64,000 nucleotides of DNA from UBA822 sp965249775 (GTDB lineage Bacteria > Gemmatimonadota > Gemmatimonadetes > Longimicrobiales > Gaopeijiaceae), in the NCBI GenBank assembly GCA_965249775.1, contig OZ252253.1:1860001-1924000 (forward strand), given 5' to 3'. Numbering within the stretch: position 1 is the first letter of the stretch; each line of letters starts with the position of its first letter. Positions 1 to 8,216 of the stretch are shown one piece after another. The notes beneath the pieces were generated by a model. That model saw only the letters and a program-made list of their open reading frames with translations, was not told the origin of the DNA and did no database searches. Position numbers and translations under genes: made by a program.

Positions 1-1115
1 GGCTCCCCGGTCACTCGGTCGAACACGTAGGTGAAGCCCTGCTTGCTGACGATGGCGACCGCCTTGATGTCGCGACCGTCCACGGTGATGTCGACGAGGT
101 TGGGCGCTGCCGGAAAGTCGTAGTCCCAGACCCCGTGGTGCACCGCCTGGAAATGCCAGATACGCTCGCCGGTCCGGGCGTCGAGACAGACCAGACTCTC
201 GGCGAACAGGTTGCTACCCGGCCGGTGTCCGCCGTAGTAGTCGTTCGTCGGTGTCGAGAGGGGCAGATACACGTAGCCCAGTTCCTCGTCGGCGCTCGGC
301 CAGGCCCACATGTTCGTGTTCCCGGTGTACTCCCACGACGCCTGGCGCTCATCCAAGCGGGTGAGCCACGTCTCGTTGCCCACCTCGCCCTCCTGGGGCA
401 CGGTGTGGAAGATCCAGAGCTGCTCGCCCGTACGGACATCGAACCCTCGAACGTCGCCGGGCGGCATCTCCTTGCGAGCCAGCATCTCGTCGTTAATGAT
501 GTCGGAGATGGCCGAGCCGACGATCACGACGTCGTTGACCACCAGGGGCGCCGACCGCCAGCCGAACTGGGTCACAGTGCGGGTGTCGTAGCCCTGTGTG
601 AGGTCGACTTCGCCGTCGACCCCGAAGTCGGGGTACCGCGCACCGGTCCGAGCGTTCAGAGCGACCAGGGTCGACCCGACGACGGCGATGATGCGCGCGT
701 CTTCGCCATCCTGTCCTCGCCAGTACGCGACCCCACGACTCGAGCTTCCGCGGCGTGTCACACCGTCGGGTAGGGGATCGAACCAGACGACCTCACCGGT
801 GGTCGCGTCGAGCGCGGCAACCGTCCCAAGCGCCGTGCTCACATACAGCCGGCCGTCGGCCATCAGTGGCGTGTTCTGCACCACCGCCGGGGCCCGCACG
901 GTGCTGCCCTGCCGAATCGCGTCGGGAATCGTCGACTGCCGCCAGACGACCTGCAGGTCACCGGCGTTGTCGGCCGTAATCTGGTCGAGTGGAGCGTACT
1001 TCGTGCCGGCAGCGTCGGCGCTGTAGGCGCGCCATTCCCCTGTCTGCGCTCCGGCGACCGGGCTCGCCGCGAGCGACAACAGCGTCACCAATAAGAGTGG
1101 TGCAATCCGTGACAT
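1..1115 (-). CDS. PQQ-dependent (quinoprotein) dehydrogenase, 3' end off the window
   Basis: This is the first 371 residues of a secreted quinoprotein dehydrogenase; the rest lies beyond the left edge. The N-terminus is a signal peptide (hydrophobic residues about 6-22, cleavage near AGAQ), so it should act in the periplasm. It then reads WRAYSADAAGTKYAPLDQI, the usual opening of membrane or soluble PQQ glucose/alcohol dehydrogenases. Beta-propeller 'tryptophan docking' repeats follow, of the type ALDATTGEVVW, ALNARTGARY, GFDVRTGEQLW and CLDARTGERIW. PQQ enzymes of this kind oxidise sugars or alcohols and pass electrons to the respiratory chain; the substrate cannot be told from this part. 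The start is ATG at 1115 with a GGAGG about 14 bases upstream. It is open to the window edge, so its total length and any C-terminal cytochrome domain are unknown. Confidence 0.88.
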   Translation of the reverse strand, partial: MSRIAPLLLVTLLSLAASPVAGAQTGEWRAYSADAAGTKYAPLDQITADNAGDLQVVWRQSTIPDAIRQGSTVRAPAVVQNTPLMADGRLYVSTALGTVAALDATTGEVVWFDPLPDGVTRRGSSSRGVAYWRGQDGEDARIIAVVGSTLVALNARTGARYPDFGVDGEVDLTQGYDTRTVTQFGWRSAPLVVNDVVIVGSAISDIINDEMLARKEMPPGDVRGFDVRTGEQLWIFHTVPQEGEVGNETWLTRLDERQASWEYTGNTNMWAWPSADEELGYVYLPLSTPTNDYYGGHRPGSNLFAESLVCLDARTGERIWHFQAVHHGVWDYDFPAAPNLVDITVDGRDIKAVAIVSKQGFTYVFDRVTGE

Positions 1116-1366
1116 GTCGGCAGTCTAGACCTCCGGCAAGCCTCGCACCAGGGTCGACGCCCGTGTTCCGCCGGCGGGATATAATCTCCAGTGACTTTCC
1201 ACACTCATGGAAAATCGAGGCCTCACGCGGTGTTCGCCGTCCTTGCACCCTACGAAAATCCGAAGCAGGGGAAAGGCGCTCAAGCCGAGCCGAGCACGCT
1301 TGCCGAAGGAATCCTCTCCTGAGCGGTAGCCGGAGCGGAAGTCACTTCCCGAGATCAGTTCCCCGT

Positions 1367-1390
1367 GCCGGGTGGGTCTCGAACCCACGA
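1367..1390 (-). repeat. tRNA-Lys 3'-end fragment (outermost copy)
   Basis: These 24 bases are identical to 19300-19323, which is the T-arm and acceptor 3' part of the intact tRNA-Lys in this window, in the same orientation. The rest of a tRNA is absent. It is the farthest of four partial copies and may mark the distal boundary of the accessory region. A 24-base match to a conserved T-arm is weaker evidence than the 41-42-base copies at 13904 and 18245. Confidence 0.6.
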
Positions 1391-1416
1391 GCGGTGAGTA
1401 CCGTTAGCTTCCGGTC

Positions 1417-1581
1417 ATGAACTTGACGCCTGATGAGCAACCTGTCGTCCGTCGTGCTGTGGCGGCGTACTACGAGATGAAGAAGGGGCACAAGGGGGTG
1501 TTGGCCCTTCTGACACGAGGCGGGGCCGCCCAATCACTCGAACCCGCGAGGCCTCGGAGGCGTGGAGACCTGCCAACGTGA
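1417..1581 (+). CDS. possible small protein of 54 residues
   Basis: An ATG-started frame of 54 codons ends with TGA overlapping the GTG start of the acyltransferase gene by 4 bases. It begins MNLTPDEQPVVRRAVAAYYE and has an Arg-rich C-terminus. I do not recognise it. The only support is the stop/start overlap with the next gene; there is no clear ribosome-binding site and no family motif. It could equally be non-coding sequence next to the tRNA fragment. Confidence 0.25.
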   Translation: MNLTPDEQPVVRRAVAAYYEMKKGHKGVLALLTRGGAAQSLEPARPRRRGDLPT

Positions 1582-2357
1582 AACTCAGAGGCTATTTAGC
1601 CTTATCCCTCGCCGCCGTCTTTCTGCTGGCTGGCGACCCGATTCAGCGCTTTGTCATCTGCCCTGCGACGCGCATGTTTCCTTCGGCCGGGCCACACATG
1701 CAGGGAGCATGGCAGCGCTTTCTCGCACGCGTAGTGTTTTTCATCCTAGGCTGGATCGGGGGCGCGGCTCTGCCGGCGGCTCCCCGCATCCCGGGAGAGG
1801 CTGGGGTCCTCATTCTCATGAACCACCAGTCTTTCCTAGACATTCCCCTGATCATTGCGTCCCTGGACGGCTCTTATCCCAGGATCGTCACCCGCAGTAG
1901 GTATGCCAGGTGGATTCCCCTGATCTCCCACACTCTCAGGAAATTCGCGTACCCCTTGGTGGATCCCGAGGCGAAGGCCGGCACGGGGAGGCGAAACCTC
2001 GACGACCTCGCTGAGGCGGCACGCACCAGTGCCGTCCCGCTGGCAATGTTTCCCGAGGGCAGACGCACCAGGAACGGCAAGATCGGTCGCTTCAGGACCG
2101 CAGGCCTGGAGAGGATTCTGGGGGCGCGGGATTGGAGCGTATACGTTCTCGTCTGTGACGGCTACTGGAAGCACGCCAGGTTCGCAGAATGCCTGGGGGA
2201 GATCAGTGGCATCGAAGGTCGTGTGAGTCTGCGCGGGCCTTTCCCGTGGACGGACCCCGATTCCGACCCGGGCGCGTTCATCGCGGACATGCGCGAGGTC
2301 ATGGTTGGCGAGTTGGCACGGATGCGGGCGGCGGCCCCCGAGATGGCACTCCTCTAG
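1578..2357 (+). CDS. 1-acyl-sn-glycerol-3-phosphate acyltransferase family protein (PlsC-like)
   Basis: A 259-residue membrane-associated acyltransferase. It has an N-terminal hydrophobic segment (about residues 6-20) and a second near residue 50. The NHQSFLD motif (NHx4D, catalytic His and Asp) lies near residue 82, and FPEGRRTR, equivalent to the FPEGTR substrate-binding motif, near residue 158. PlsC proteins transfer an acyl group to the sn-2 position of lysophosphatidate or related lipids at the inner membrane. The start is GTG at 1578, because the sequence from there gives the expected hydrophobic N-terminus. It is the first gene of the accessory region and lies ahead of an inositol-phosphate gene pair, so a role in making or remodelling an unusual phospholipid is possible. 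The exact acyl acceptor cannot be deduced; the housekeeping plsC is probably elsewhere. Confidence 0.8.
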   Translation: MKLRGYLALSLAAVFLLAGDPIQRFVICPATRMFPSAGPHMQGAWQRFLARVVFFILGWIGGAALPAAPRIPGEAGVLILMNHQSFLDIPLIIASLDGSYPRIVTRSRYARWIPLISHTLRKFAYPLVDPEAKAGTGRRNLDDLAEAARTSAVPLAMFPEGRRTRNGKIGRFRTAGLERILGARDWSVYVLVCDGYWKHARFAECLGEISGIEGRVSLRGPFPWTDPDSDPGAFIADMREVMVGELARMRAAAPEMALL

Positions 2358-2540
2358 CCCCTCCGGCGCCCTCGGACTCTCCGTCAAAGGGCTCTTGTTT
2401 TCCCTAGGGCACGTGAAGTATTGGCACGGGCGCAGCCAGCGTTCGCCCGGCCGCGCGATTTGCCGCCTTCGCGATTCGGGGATGTCGTGATCTGCCGGGG
2501 TCAATCGACAGGAGAACCGCCAGGTGCAGTTGCGGCAGGG

Positions 2541-2590
2541 TATAATAATATCTAACATTGTTGGCGTGCATCCGCTGCTGTGTTAGATAT
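2541..2590 (+). promoter_or_regulatory. promoter and inverted-repeat operator of the XRE/ImmA gene
   Basis: A consensus -10 hexamer TATAAT is at 2541-2546. It abuts a perfect 10-bp inverted repeat, ATATCTAACA at 2548-2557 and TGTTAGATAT at 2581-2590, with a 23-base spacer. The right arm ends 32 bases before the start codon at 2623. Inverted repeats over the start region are typical autoregulatory sites of XRE repressors. Binding by the downstream protein is inferred. Confidence 0.5.
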
Positions 2591-2622
2591 CCCCCCCCCC
2601 GAGAAGGACGGGTTGACCGGGT

Positions 2623-3933
2623 ATGGCTGAGAAACTGAAGGATATCAGTAGCATTCTCCGGCAAGCGCGGACGTCACGTGGTCTCACCCAGGCTGACATC
2701 GCACCTCAGCTTGGTGTATCGCGAGCCACCATCGCCCATATCGAGACAGGACGGCGATCCGTGAAGGCCGAAGACTTGCGCCGGCTAGCTGCCTTCTATG
2801 GCTGTAGCCTCAGCGAGCTTCTTCCCCCGGCTACCGACGATCAGGAAGTGGATGGCCTTGCCGAGCTGTTCCGCGCCCATCCTGGCCTCGCGGAAGATCA
2901 GGGTCCGAGTTCCTTCGCCGGTGTGTGCGCGACCGCGAGAGCTCTCACCGATCTGGAAGCAAGACTTGAGATCGACGCCACTGTGCACTCGCTTCCTTCG
3001 TACCGGGTTGAGCACGGAAATATGCCGTGGCAAGCGGCGCGGGAAGGATATCGCATTGCGGAGGATGAGCGGCGGCGCCTAGCACTTGGAGAGGGGCCCA
3101 TCCGTTTCGTTGACGAACTGCTCATGACGTCGGGCGTTCGTTCGGCCAAGGCGACTCTGCCGACAGGAATCCTCTCGATTTCGATCGGTGAACCGGACCA
3201 CGGCCTTCTTGTTGTGGTCGAGAAGAACCTTGGTCTCGAACACCGCCGCTTCAGATACGCACACGGACTTGCCCATTTCTTGTTCGATACCGAAGCCCCG
3301 TGGCGCGTGTGCAAATCTGGCGGAGCGCCTGAGTTTCCGGAGGTGAGGGCCGACGCTTTCGCCAGCGCCCTTCTGATTCCCCAGTATGGCTTGCGTCGAT
3401 ACGTCGAGACCCTCGGCAAAGAGACACTGGGACGCGCTGGGCCCACAGTGCTCTCCGTGTTTTCAGAAGGCGACGGTCGCGACAAGACGGGCAAGAGCCG
3501 TCGCGTGGATGGTCGCCAGCGCAGGGGTCGTCATCCGATCACGTTGTCGGACGTCCTACGGACGGCTCACTACTACGGCACGAGCCCCAGCGTGGCTGCG
3601 CATCGTTTGAGAAACCTCCGACTTTTGACAGACCGTAAACTCGATCAACTAAAAACGATGTTGCGAAGTGAAAAGCATACGCCGATCGAAGAGCAACTTG
3701 CGCTGCAGGCCCATGAGATGGACTCCCTCTGTTCTCGTCTGGCGGCGCTCGCGGCCAGTGCACTCCATCGGGGGAATATCGATACCCCCAGATTCAATGA
3801 ACTAGCGGATCTCGCCGGAGTTCGCGTGGCAGACCGAAAGGGTCTCTTGGCCACTACGGCCGCGCCTCCACAACAAGAGCATGGGAGTTCTAGCCAAACT
3901 CCCCGCCGCGCTACGTCGGCGACTTCCCCATGA
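2623..3933 (+). CDS. XRE-family regulator with ImmA/IrrE (M78)-like domain
   Basis: The protein has 436 residues. Residues 7-65 form an XRE helix-turn-helix (RGLTQADIAPQLGVSRATIA). A ~220-residue region follows with the layout of ImmA/IrrE (peptidase M78) regulators. Around residue 214 the zinc motif expected to read HExxH reads HGLAH: both histidines are there but the catalytic glutamate is glycine. The downstream conserved segment, RADAFASALLIP, is recognisable. In classical systems the M78 part cleaves or controls a DNA-bound repressor; here the protease may be inactive and act as a sensor or binding domain. The ATG overlaps nothing upstream, and the stop codon overlaps the next ATG (ATGA at 3930), so the next gene is translationally coupled. 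An inverted repeat ahead of it suggests autoregulation. Confidence 0.75.
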   Translation: MAEKLKDISSILRQARTSRGLTQADIAPQLGVSRATIAHIETGRRSVKAEDLRRLAAFYGCSLSELLPPATDDQEVDGLAELFRAHPGLAEDQGPSSFAGVCATARALTDLEARLEIDATVHSLPSYRVEHGNMPWQAAREGYRIAEDERRRLALGEGPIRFVDELLMTSGVRSAKATLPTGILSISIGEPDHGLLVVVEKNLGLEHRRFRYAHGLAHFLFDTEAPWRVCKSGGAPEFPEVRADAFASALLIPQYGLRRYVETLGKETLGRAGPTVLSVFSEGDGRDKTGKSRRVDGRQRRGRHPITLSDVLRTAHYYGTSPSVAAHRLRNLRLLTDRKLDQLKTMLRSEKHTPIEEQLALQAHEMDSLCSRLAALAASALHRGNIDTPRFNELADLAGVRVADRKGLLATTAAPPQQEHGSSSQTPRRATSATSP

Positions 3934-4814
3934 ACCTCGACGCGCGGCTTTCCGTCATGGCCAGCGCTCCGCTCCACGACACATCGACGGACTCTCAGGA
4001 GATGCTGGCGTTGCTCGGACAGCTTCATATGGATTCGCTACCGCTTCTCGACCAAGTAAGACCTGGGTTGGACCACAGCCAGGCCGTCGGTGTGAATGCC
4101 AAGGGCGACGACCAGAAGCCCTTTGACATCGCTGCTGACGAATGGATTCGACAGTGGCTTTCAGAACACTTCGAAAGCGGTGTCGTGGAGTCTGAGGAGC
4201 AGACGGGTGCGTTCGAGTTCGGGAGCGGCGAGCAAGGCTACCGATTCATCGTCGACCCGGTCGATGGTTCCGACAACTTCGCGCGTGGCCTGCCGCTGTC
4301 CGCCATCTCGCTGGCCATGCTTCCGCGACAGACATCGCTCTCCGTGGACGGAGTCATCTTCGCGTCGGTTGGTGCCACATCGGGCCCTGGAGCCGTCGTC
4401 GCGGCACGCGGAAACGGAGCCTACTCATCATCAGACGGCCGACGCTTGCACACGTCGGAGACGCGCCGTCTTCGCGACGCGTTTATCTCCTGCGAACTGA
4501 ACCATTGGGCGCCGGACGCCTCTCTCGCCGACCTGATGCGGACCTGCGCCGGCATACGCGTCTACGGCTGTGCTTCACGCGCTCTGTGCCTGGTGGCAGA
4601 CGGAGCTCTGGATGCCCATATCGACGTCAGGAGCCGATTGACGCCGGAGAGTTTTCTCGCGGCCTCGTTAATCGTCACCGAGGCCGATGGCCACATCTGT
4701 CGTCTCGACGGCGGGGCGCTCGGTCCATTTGAATCGCTGCAGGATCGCACGACCCTCGTCGCCGCATCGACCAAAGAGCTTACGGAGGAGATCATCAATG
4801 CCCTTGCTAGATAG
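3930..4814 (+). CDS. inositol monophosphatase-family protein with a degenerate metal site
   Basis: A 294-residue IMPase/FBPase-superfamily protein. The metal-binding core is clear: SEEQTG (the 'EE' loop, about residue 88) and DPVDGSDNF at 109-117. The C-terminal WDxAAG-type motif, whose Asp binds the third metal in inositol monophosphatases, is not seen. The matching segment reads TPESFLAASLIVTEADG, with no Asp in place. The enzyme may have altered substrate use or reduced phosphatase activity. It is coupled to the regulator upstream (4-base overlap) and overlaps the following IPCT/DIPPS-like gene by 17 bases, so all three are one operon. In di-myo-inositol-phosphate synthesis an IMPase removes the last phosphate after DIPPS, which matches this gene order. 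A second, canonical IMPase is encoded at 31812. Confidence 0.72.
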   Translation: MNLDARLSVMASAPLHDTSTDSQEMLALLGQLHMDSLPLLDQVRPGLDHSQAVGVNAKGDDQKPFDIAADEWIRQWLSEHFESGVVESEEQTGAFEFGSGEQGYRFIVDPVDGSDNFARGLPLSAISLAMLPRQTSLSVDGVIFASVGATSGPGAVVAARGNGAYSSSDGRRLHTSETRRLRDAFISCELNHWAPDASLADLMRTCAGIRVYGCASRALCLVADGALDAHIDVRSRLTPESFLAASLIVTEADGHICRLDGGALGPFESLQDRTTLVAASTKELTEEIINALAR

Positions 4815-6228
4815 AGTTCCACGCGGAGAAACGGTCGCTCCGCTGGCCGTGATTCTCGCGGCCGGCAATGGGAGCCGCTTGCGGAGCGATCGTTCGGCCG
4901 TGCCCAAACCGCTCGTCCACTTGCGAGGTCTGTCGATCGCCGAGAGATCGATAGCACAACTGCTCACGGCGGGTGTGGAGCGATTTGTCGTCGTTCTGGG
5001 CTATGACGCAGCGCTTGTCCAGCACGAATTCGAGCGGGTTGCAAGACGACGTCGCTGCCATATCACTTTTGTTGAGGCTGAGAACTGGGAAAGAGGCAAC
5101 GGCTGTTCCGCGGTCGCCGCCGCTCCGTTGGTCGGCGACAGCCCGTTTCTCTTGGCCATGGTCGATCACCTGCTACCCCCGGAAATGATCCGGGATGTGC
5201 TGGCTAATCCACCGGCACAGGACGAAATCGCGCTCGCCGTCGATCATGATACAGAAAACGTGTTCGACCTTCCCGATCTCACCAAGGTCGAGGTGTCAGG
5301 AGGATGCATCGCAGCGATTGGAAAAGACCTCGCGAGTTGGAATGCGGGCGACACGGGCCTGTTTTACTGTTCGTCAAGGCTGTTCGAGGGGCTGGCGAGA
5401 GCGAACGAGCAGGGCAAGTTTTCGTTGACGGACGGGATCCGAGAATGCGTCGCACGGGGTGGAGTTCGAGCGATCGACGTGACCCCAGCGCGTTGGCTCG
5501 ATGTGGACACGCCGGAAGCATCTCAGGAGGCGGTGCACCGGATCGACGCGGCCATGGAGAAAGGTGGAGAAGATGGCTTCATCTCCCAATACATAAACCG
5601 TCCGCTCTCCCGTCGCCTTTCGGTGGCTCTATCGAGAACGCCCCTGACGCCCAATCACATCACACTCCTATCCTTCTTCATGGGGCTGCTTGGCGCCGTC
5701 GGTTTGGCCACCACGGACCCGTGGTTTTGGATCGCCGGAGGGATGCTCATTCAGATCGCCTCTATCGTGGATGGGTGCGACGGTGAGATCGCGCGGATCA
5801 AGTTGCTTCAAAGTCCACAAGGTGCCTGGCTTGATACGGTATTGGATCGGTACTCTGACCTGGCAGTCGGGCTCGCCGTGACATTCGCCGCGTCACAGCT
5901 GTACGACGCGGCCTGGGTTTGGCCAGCCGGCTTCGCTGCAACGGCCAGCTTCCTCATGGCGAGCTATGTCACCAAGGAATTCCAGATTCGGTTTCAACGT
6001 CCGTATCCCAATAATCTCGTAAACAAGCTCAAGCGTCGTGATCTTCGAATTCTTGCCATCGCGGTCGGGGCCGCGCTGGGACACCCGCTTGCGGCGCTCC
6101 TGGCCATCGGGTCACTCACTCACCTTGCCGTGTTCCAAATACTGGTGTCTGGCTGGCATACGACTCTCGCGCTCCATCCATCACACGCGCCGTTTGATAG
6201 CACTCACGAGCCGAGGACGATCGTCTGA
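4798..6228 (+). CDS. bifunctional nucleotidyltransferase / CDP-alcohol phosphatidyltransferase (IPCT/DIPPS-like)
   Basis: A 476-residue fusion. Residues about 15-250 are a sugar-phosphate-type nucleotidyltransferase (LAVILAAGNGSRLR, then PKPLV). The C-terminal half is a polytopic CDP-alcohol phosphotransferase with the complete signature: D328 G329, A332 R333, G342, D346, D350. This architecture is that of inositol-1-phosphate cytidylyltransferase fused to di-myo-inositol-phosphate-phosphate synthase, which makes CDP-inositol and then joins it to inositol-1-phosphate. A lipid acceptor instead of inositol phosphate is the main alternative, given the PlsC-like gene upstream. The start is ATG at 4798, preceded by GGAGGAG and overlapping the IMPase gene; a longer frame from 4687 has no such signal. 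No inositol-1-phosphate synthase is in the window. Confidence 0.75.
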   Translation: MPLLDRVPRGETVAPLAVILAAGNGSRLRSDRSAVPKPLVHLRGLSIAERSIAQLLTAGVERFVVVLGYDAALVQHEFERVARRRRCHITFVEAENWERGNGCSAVAAAPLVGDSPFLLAMVDHLLPPEMIRDVLANPPAQDEIALAVDHDTENVFDLPDLTKVEVSGGCIAAIGKDLASWNAGDTGLFYCSSRLFEGLARANEQGKFSLTDGIRECVARGGVRAIDVTPARWLDVDTPEASQEAVHRIDAAMEKGGEDGFISQYINRPLSRRLSVALSRTPLTPNHITLLSFFMGLLGAVGLATTDPWFWIAGGMLIQIASIVDGCDGEIARIKLLQSPQGAWLDTVLDRYSDLAVGLAVTFAASQLYDAAWVWPAGFAATASFLMASYVTKEFQIRFQRPYPNNLVNKLKRRDLRILAIAVGAALGHPLAALLAIGSLTHLAVFQILVSGWHTTLALHPSHAPFDSTHEPRTIV

Positions 6229-6232
6229 ACGC

Positions 6233-6379
6233 ATGCCGCTGGGCATCAGCGTTGGCGCTACGGCTAGCCATACGAGCGGAGCTGCAGACGAGGCAGCCGT
6301 CAGACTCCTCCGGGACGCAGGCCTGCACTTTTTCGAAGAGGACCTAGAGATACGTCGCGGCGAGGAACTAAGCCGGTGA
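6233..6379 (+). CDS. possible small ORF or gene remnant, 48 residues
   Basis: An ATG frame starts 5 bases after the IPCT/DIPPS-like gene and encodes 48 residues, acidic near the C-terminus (FFEEDLEIRRGEEL). I do not recognise a family and see no good ribosome-binding site. It may be the end of a decayed gene lost when the neighbouring segment was rearranged. Confidence 0.2.
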   Translation: MPLGISVGATASHTSGAADEAAVRLLRDAGLHFFEEDLEIRRGEELSR

Positions 6380-6434
6380 CGATCCCAAATTAGCTCCGAG
6401 GGCTTCCCGACATCCACTGACTCCCCACCGGTCA

Positions 6435-6470
6435 ACCCGAGGTTTTGGGGTCCCACTCGGGGTCCCAAGA
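6435..6470. repeat. degenerate copy of the island-boundary block
   Basis: This stretch (ACCCGAGGTTTTGGGG followed by a GGGGTCCCA tract) matches the start of the 50-base blocks at 10151 and 13798 with a few changes. Here it is not followed by the hairpin or a tRNA fragment. It lies just before the stop codon of the SulP gene. Confidence 0.5.
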
Positions 6471-6483
6471 CCGTCTCAAGCGA

Positions 6484-7992
6484 TCATTGTCGGCCCGTTC
6501 GACCCATCACCGCGTTGAAAATACGCACGGCGTGGGGCGGTACCCCCTTCATCTCCACATCGAGCCCCCCCTCTCGAAGCTGGTCCATGAGCTCCCGGAG
6601 CACCTGGGCGCCCGTGAGGTCGATTCGACCGAGGCCGTCGAGATGGAGCACCAGCCGTTCCGCCTCCGGAGCGAGGGCCAACCGCCGCGCGACGGCCTCC
6701 TCGAGGAAGGCCGCCGAGCCGAACCAGAGGACACCGCTCGGCTTGACGTGCAAAGTGGCGCCCTCGACCCAGAATTCGACACCGGGCTCAAGCTCACGCC
6801 AAATATGGACAGCGACCGCCGCGAGGATGCCCAGGACCACGGCCTGCTCGACATGCGGGGAGAGTATGATCGTAAACCAGAAGGTGAGCCAGCCCACCAC
6901 CGCCTGAGGTAGGGATATTTTCCAGAGTGACACCAAGAGACGCACCCGAATCAGGGGAACGACCGCCGCGATGACGATCGCACTGAGAACCGAGCGGGGG
7001 AGCGGCCCGAGGAGGTGCGCGAAGGGGAGAAAGACAAAGACCACCGCGCCCGTCACGAGTCCGCTCCACCGAGTGCGTGCGCCAGACAAGTAGTTCAGGC
7101 TGCTCCGAGAGAAGGATCCGCCGACCGGAAAACCCCCGAACAGGCCCGCAGCGATATTGGCGGCACCCTGGCCGATGAATTCCTGGTCGGGATTCCACCG
7201 CATCCTCTCCTTGGTCGCATAGATCCTCGAGATCGAAGCGGCCTCGGCGAAGCCCACGAGCGCGATCACGATACCGGGGAGGACGAGAGCGGGGAGGGAC
7301 GCCCACGGAAGTGCGAGCGAGAGATTCGGAAGCCCCGCGTCGATATCGCCGAGCCGGGCTCCTCCATAATCCGTCGCAAGAGAGAACGATAGGCCCACAA
7401 CCGTCGCGATCAGCACCCCCGGAACGAGCGGATTCAGCCGTCGGGCCCCCATCACGATCAGCAGCGTGAGCATCGCGAGGACCGAGGAGGCTAGTTCCCA
7501 ATCCGAGGGATGACGGATGGCCCAGAGCGCTCGGCTGAGGACCCCGTCTCCGCTCGCGTCGACACCGAACACACCCGGGAGCTGCGAGGAGACGATGAGA
7601 ATCGCCGCGCCCGATGCGAATCCGTCCAACATCGGCCGCGACATGAGGTAGGAAATCCACCCGCCTCTCAGCGCCCCCACGAGCACCCGCACGATCCCGA
7701 CCACGAGGGCCAGGAGCGCCGCGAACCCCACATACTCGGCCGAGCCCGGAACGGCTACAGGTACGAGGGCGCCCAGAGTGAGCAGCGCTGTGAGGGCGAC
7801 GGGGCCTGTCTGGAGATAGGGTGACGATGCGAAAAAGGCCGCAGCCAGTGGTCCCAACGCGGCGGCGAACAGCCCGTGACGGGCTGGAAGCCCTGCCAAT
7901 TCCGCGTACGCCATGCTCTGGGGGATCAGAATCAACGCCACCCCGACACCGGCGATCATATCCTTCGAAGACGGTCTCGGGCCGAGACTCAT
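6484..7992 (-). CDS. SulP-family anion transporter with STAS domain
   Basis: A 502-residue SLC26/SulP permease. The N-terminal IPQSMAYAELAGLP motif in TM1 is diagnostic, followed by about 10-12 membrane segments. A cytoplasmic STAS domain occupies roughly residues 395-495 (WFGSAAFLEEAV, LDGLGRIDLTGAQVL). SulP proteins move sulfate, bicarbonate or other anions, usually with a cation or proton. The start ATG at 7992 has GGAGG 8 bases upstream. It is on the opposite strand to the inositol genes and downstream of a second anion permease in the same direction (8217-9992). The 224-base gap between them shows no gene. The substrate cannot be read from sequence; sulfate or bicarbonate are the usual possibilities. 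Confidence 0.9.
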   Translation of the reverse strand: MSLGPRPSSKDMIAGVGVALILIPQSMAYAELAGLPARHGLFAAALGPLAAAFFASSPYLQTGPVALTALLTLGALVPVAVPGSAEYVGFAALLALVVGIVRVLVGALRGGWISYLMSRPMLDGFASGAAILIVSSQLPGVFGVDASGDGVLSRALWAIRHPSDWELASSVLAMLTLLIVMGARRLNPLVPGVLIATVVGLSFSLATDYGGARLGDIDAGLPNLSLALPWASLPALVLPGIVIALVGFAEAASISRIYATKERMRWNPDQEFIGQGAANIAAGLFGGFPVGGSFSRSSLNYLSGARTRWSGLVTGAVVFVFLPFAHLLGPLPRSVLSAIVIAAVVPLIRVRLLVSLWKISLPQAVVGWLTFWFTIILSPHVEQAVVLGILAAVAVHIWRELEPGVEFWVEGATLHVKPSGVLWFGSAAFLEEAVARRLALAPEAERLVLHLDGLGRIDLTGAQVLRELMDQLREGGLDVEMKGVPPHAVRIFNAVMGRTGRQ

Positions 7993-8216
7993 GCCAAGAC
8001 CTCCGAGAGCTTCCTGTCAGGCATCGGGTATCCCGGCGAAACGCAGGGCGTTCGTCAGGCCAGTGAGCCGATCCACGGTCATTCTCGTCGTCAAATTCTG
8101 CCTCTCGATGAACACCGTTGAAATCTAGTCCGGATCGGGATCTCCGAAGCTACTGCCCTTGGTCTGTCGGGGCAGAGGTGAGGCCGAACGGAGTTCATAT
8201 CGTCGATTGGGTTCGC

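Noticed and set aside
1125..1388. 87-codon frame near the outer tRNA fragment
   Set aside because: It crosses the tRNA T-arm and has no recognisable domain.
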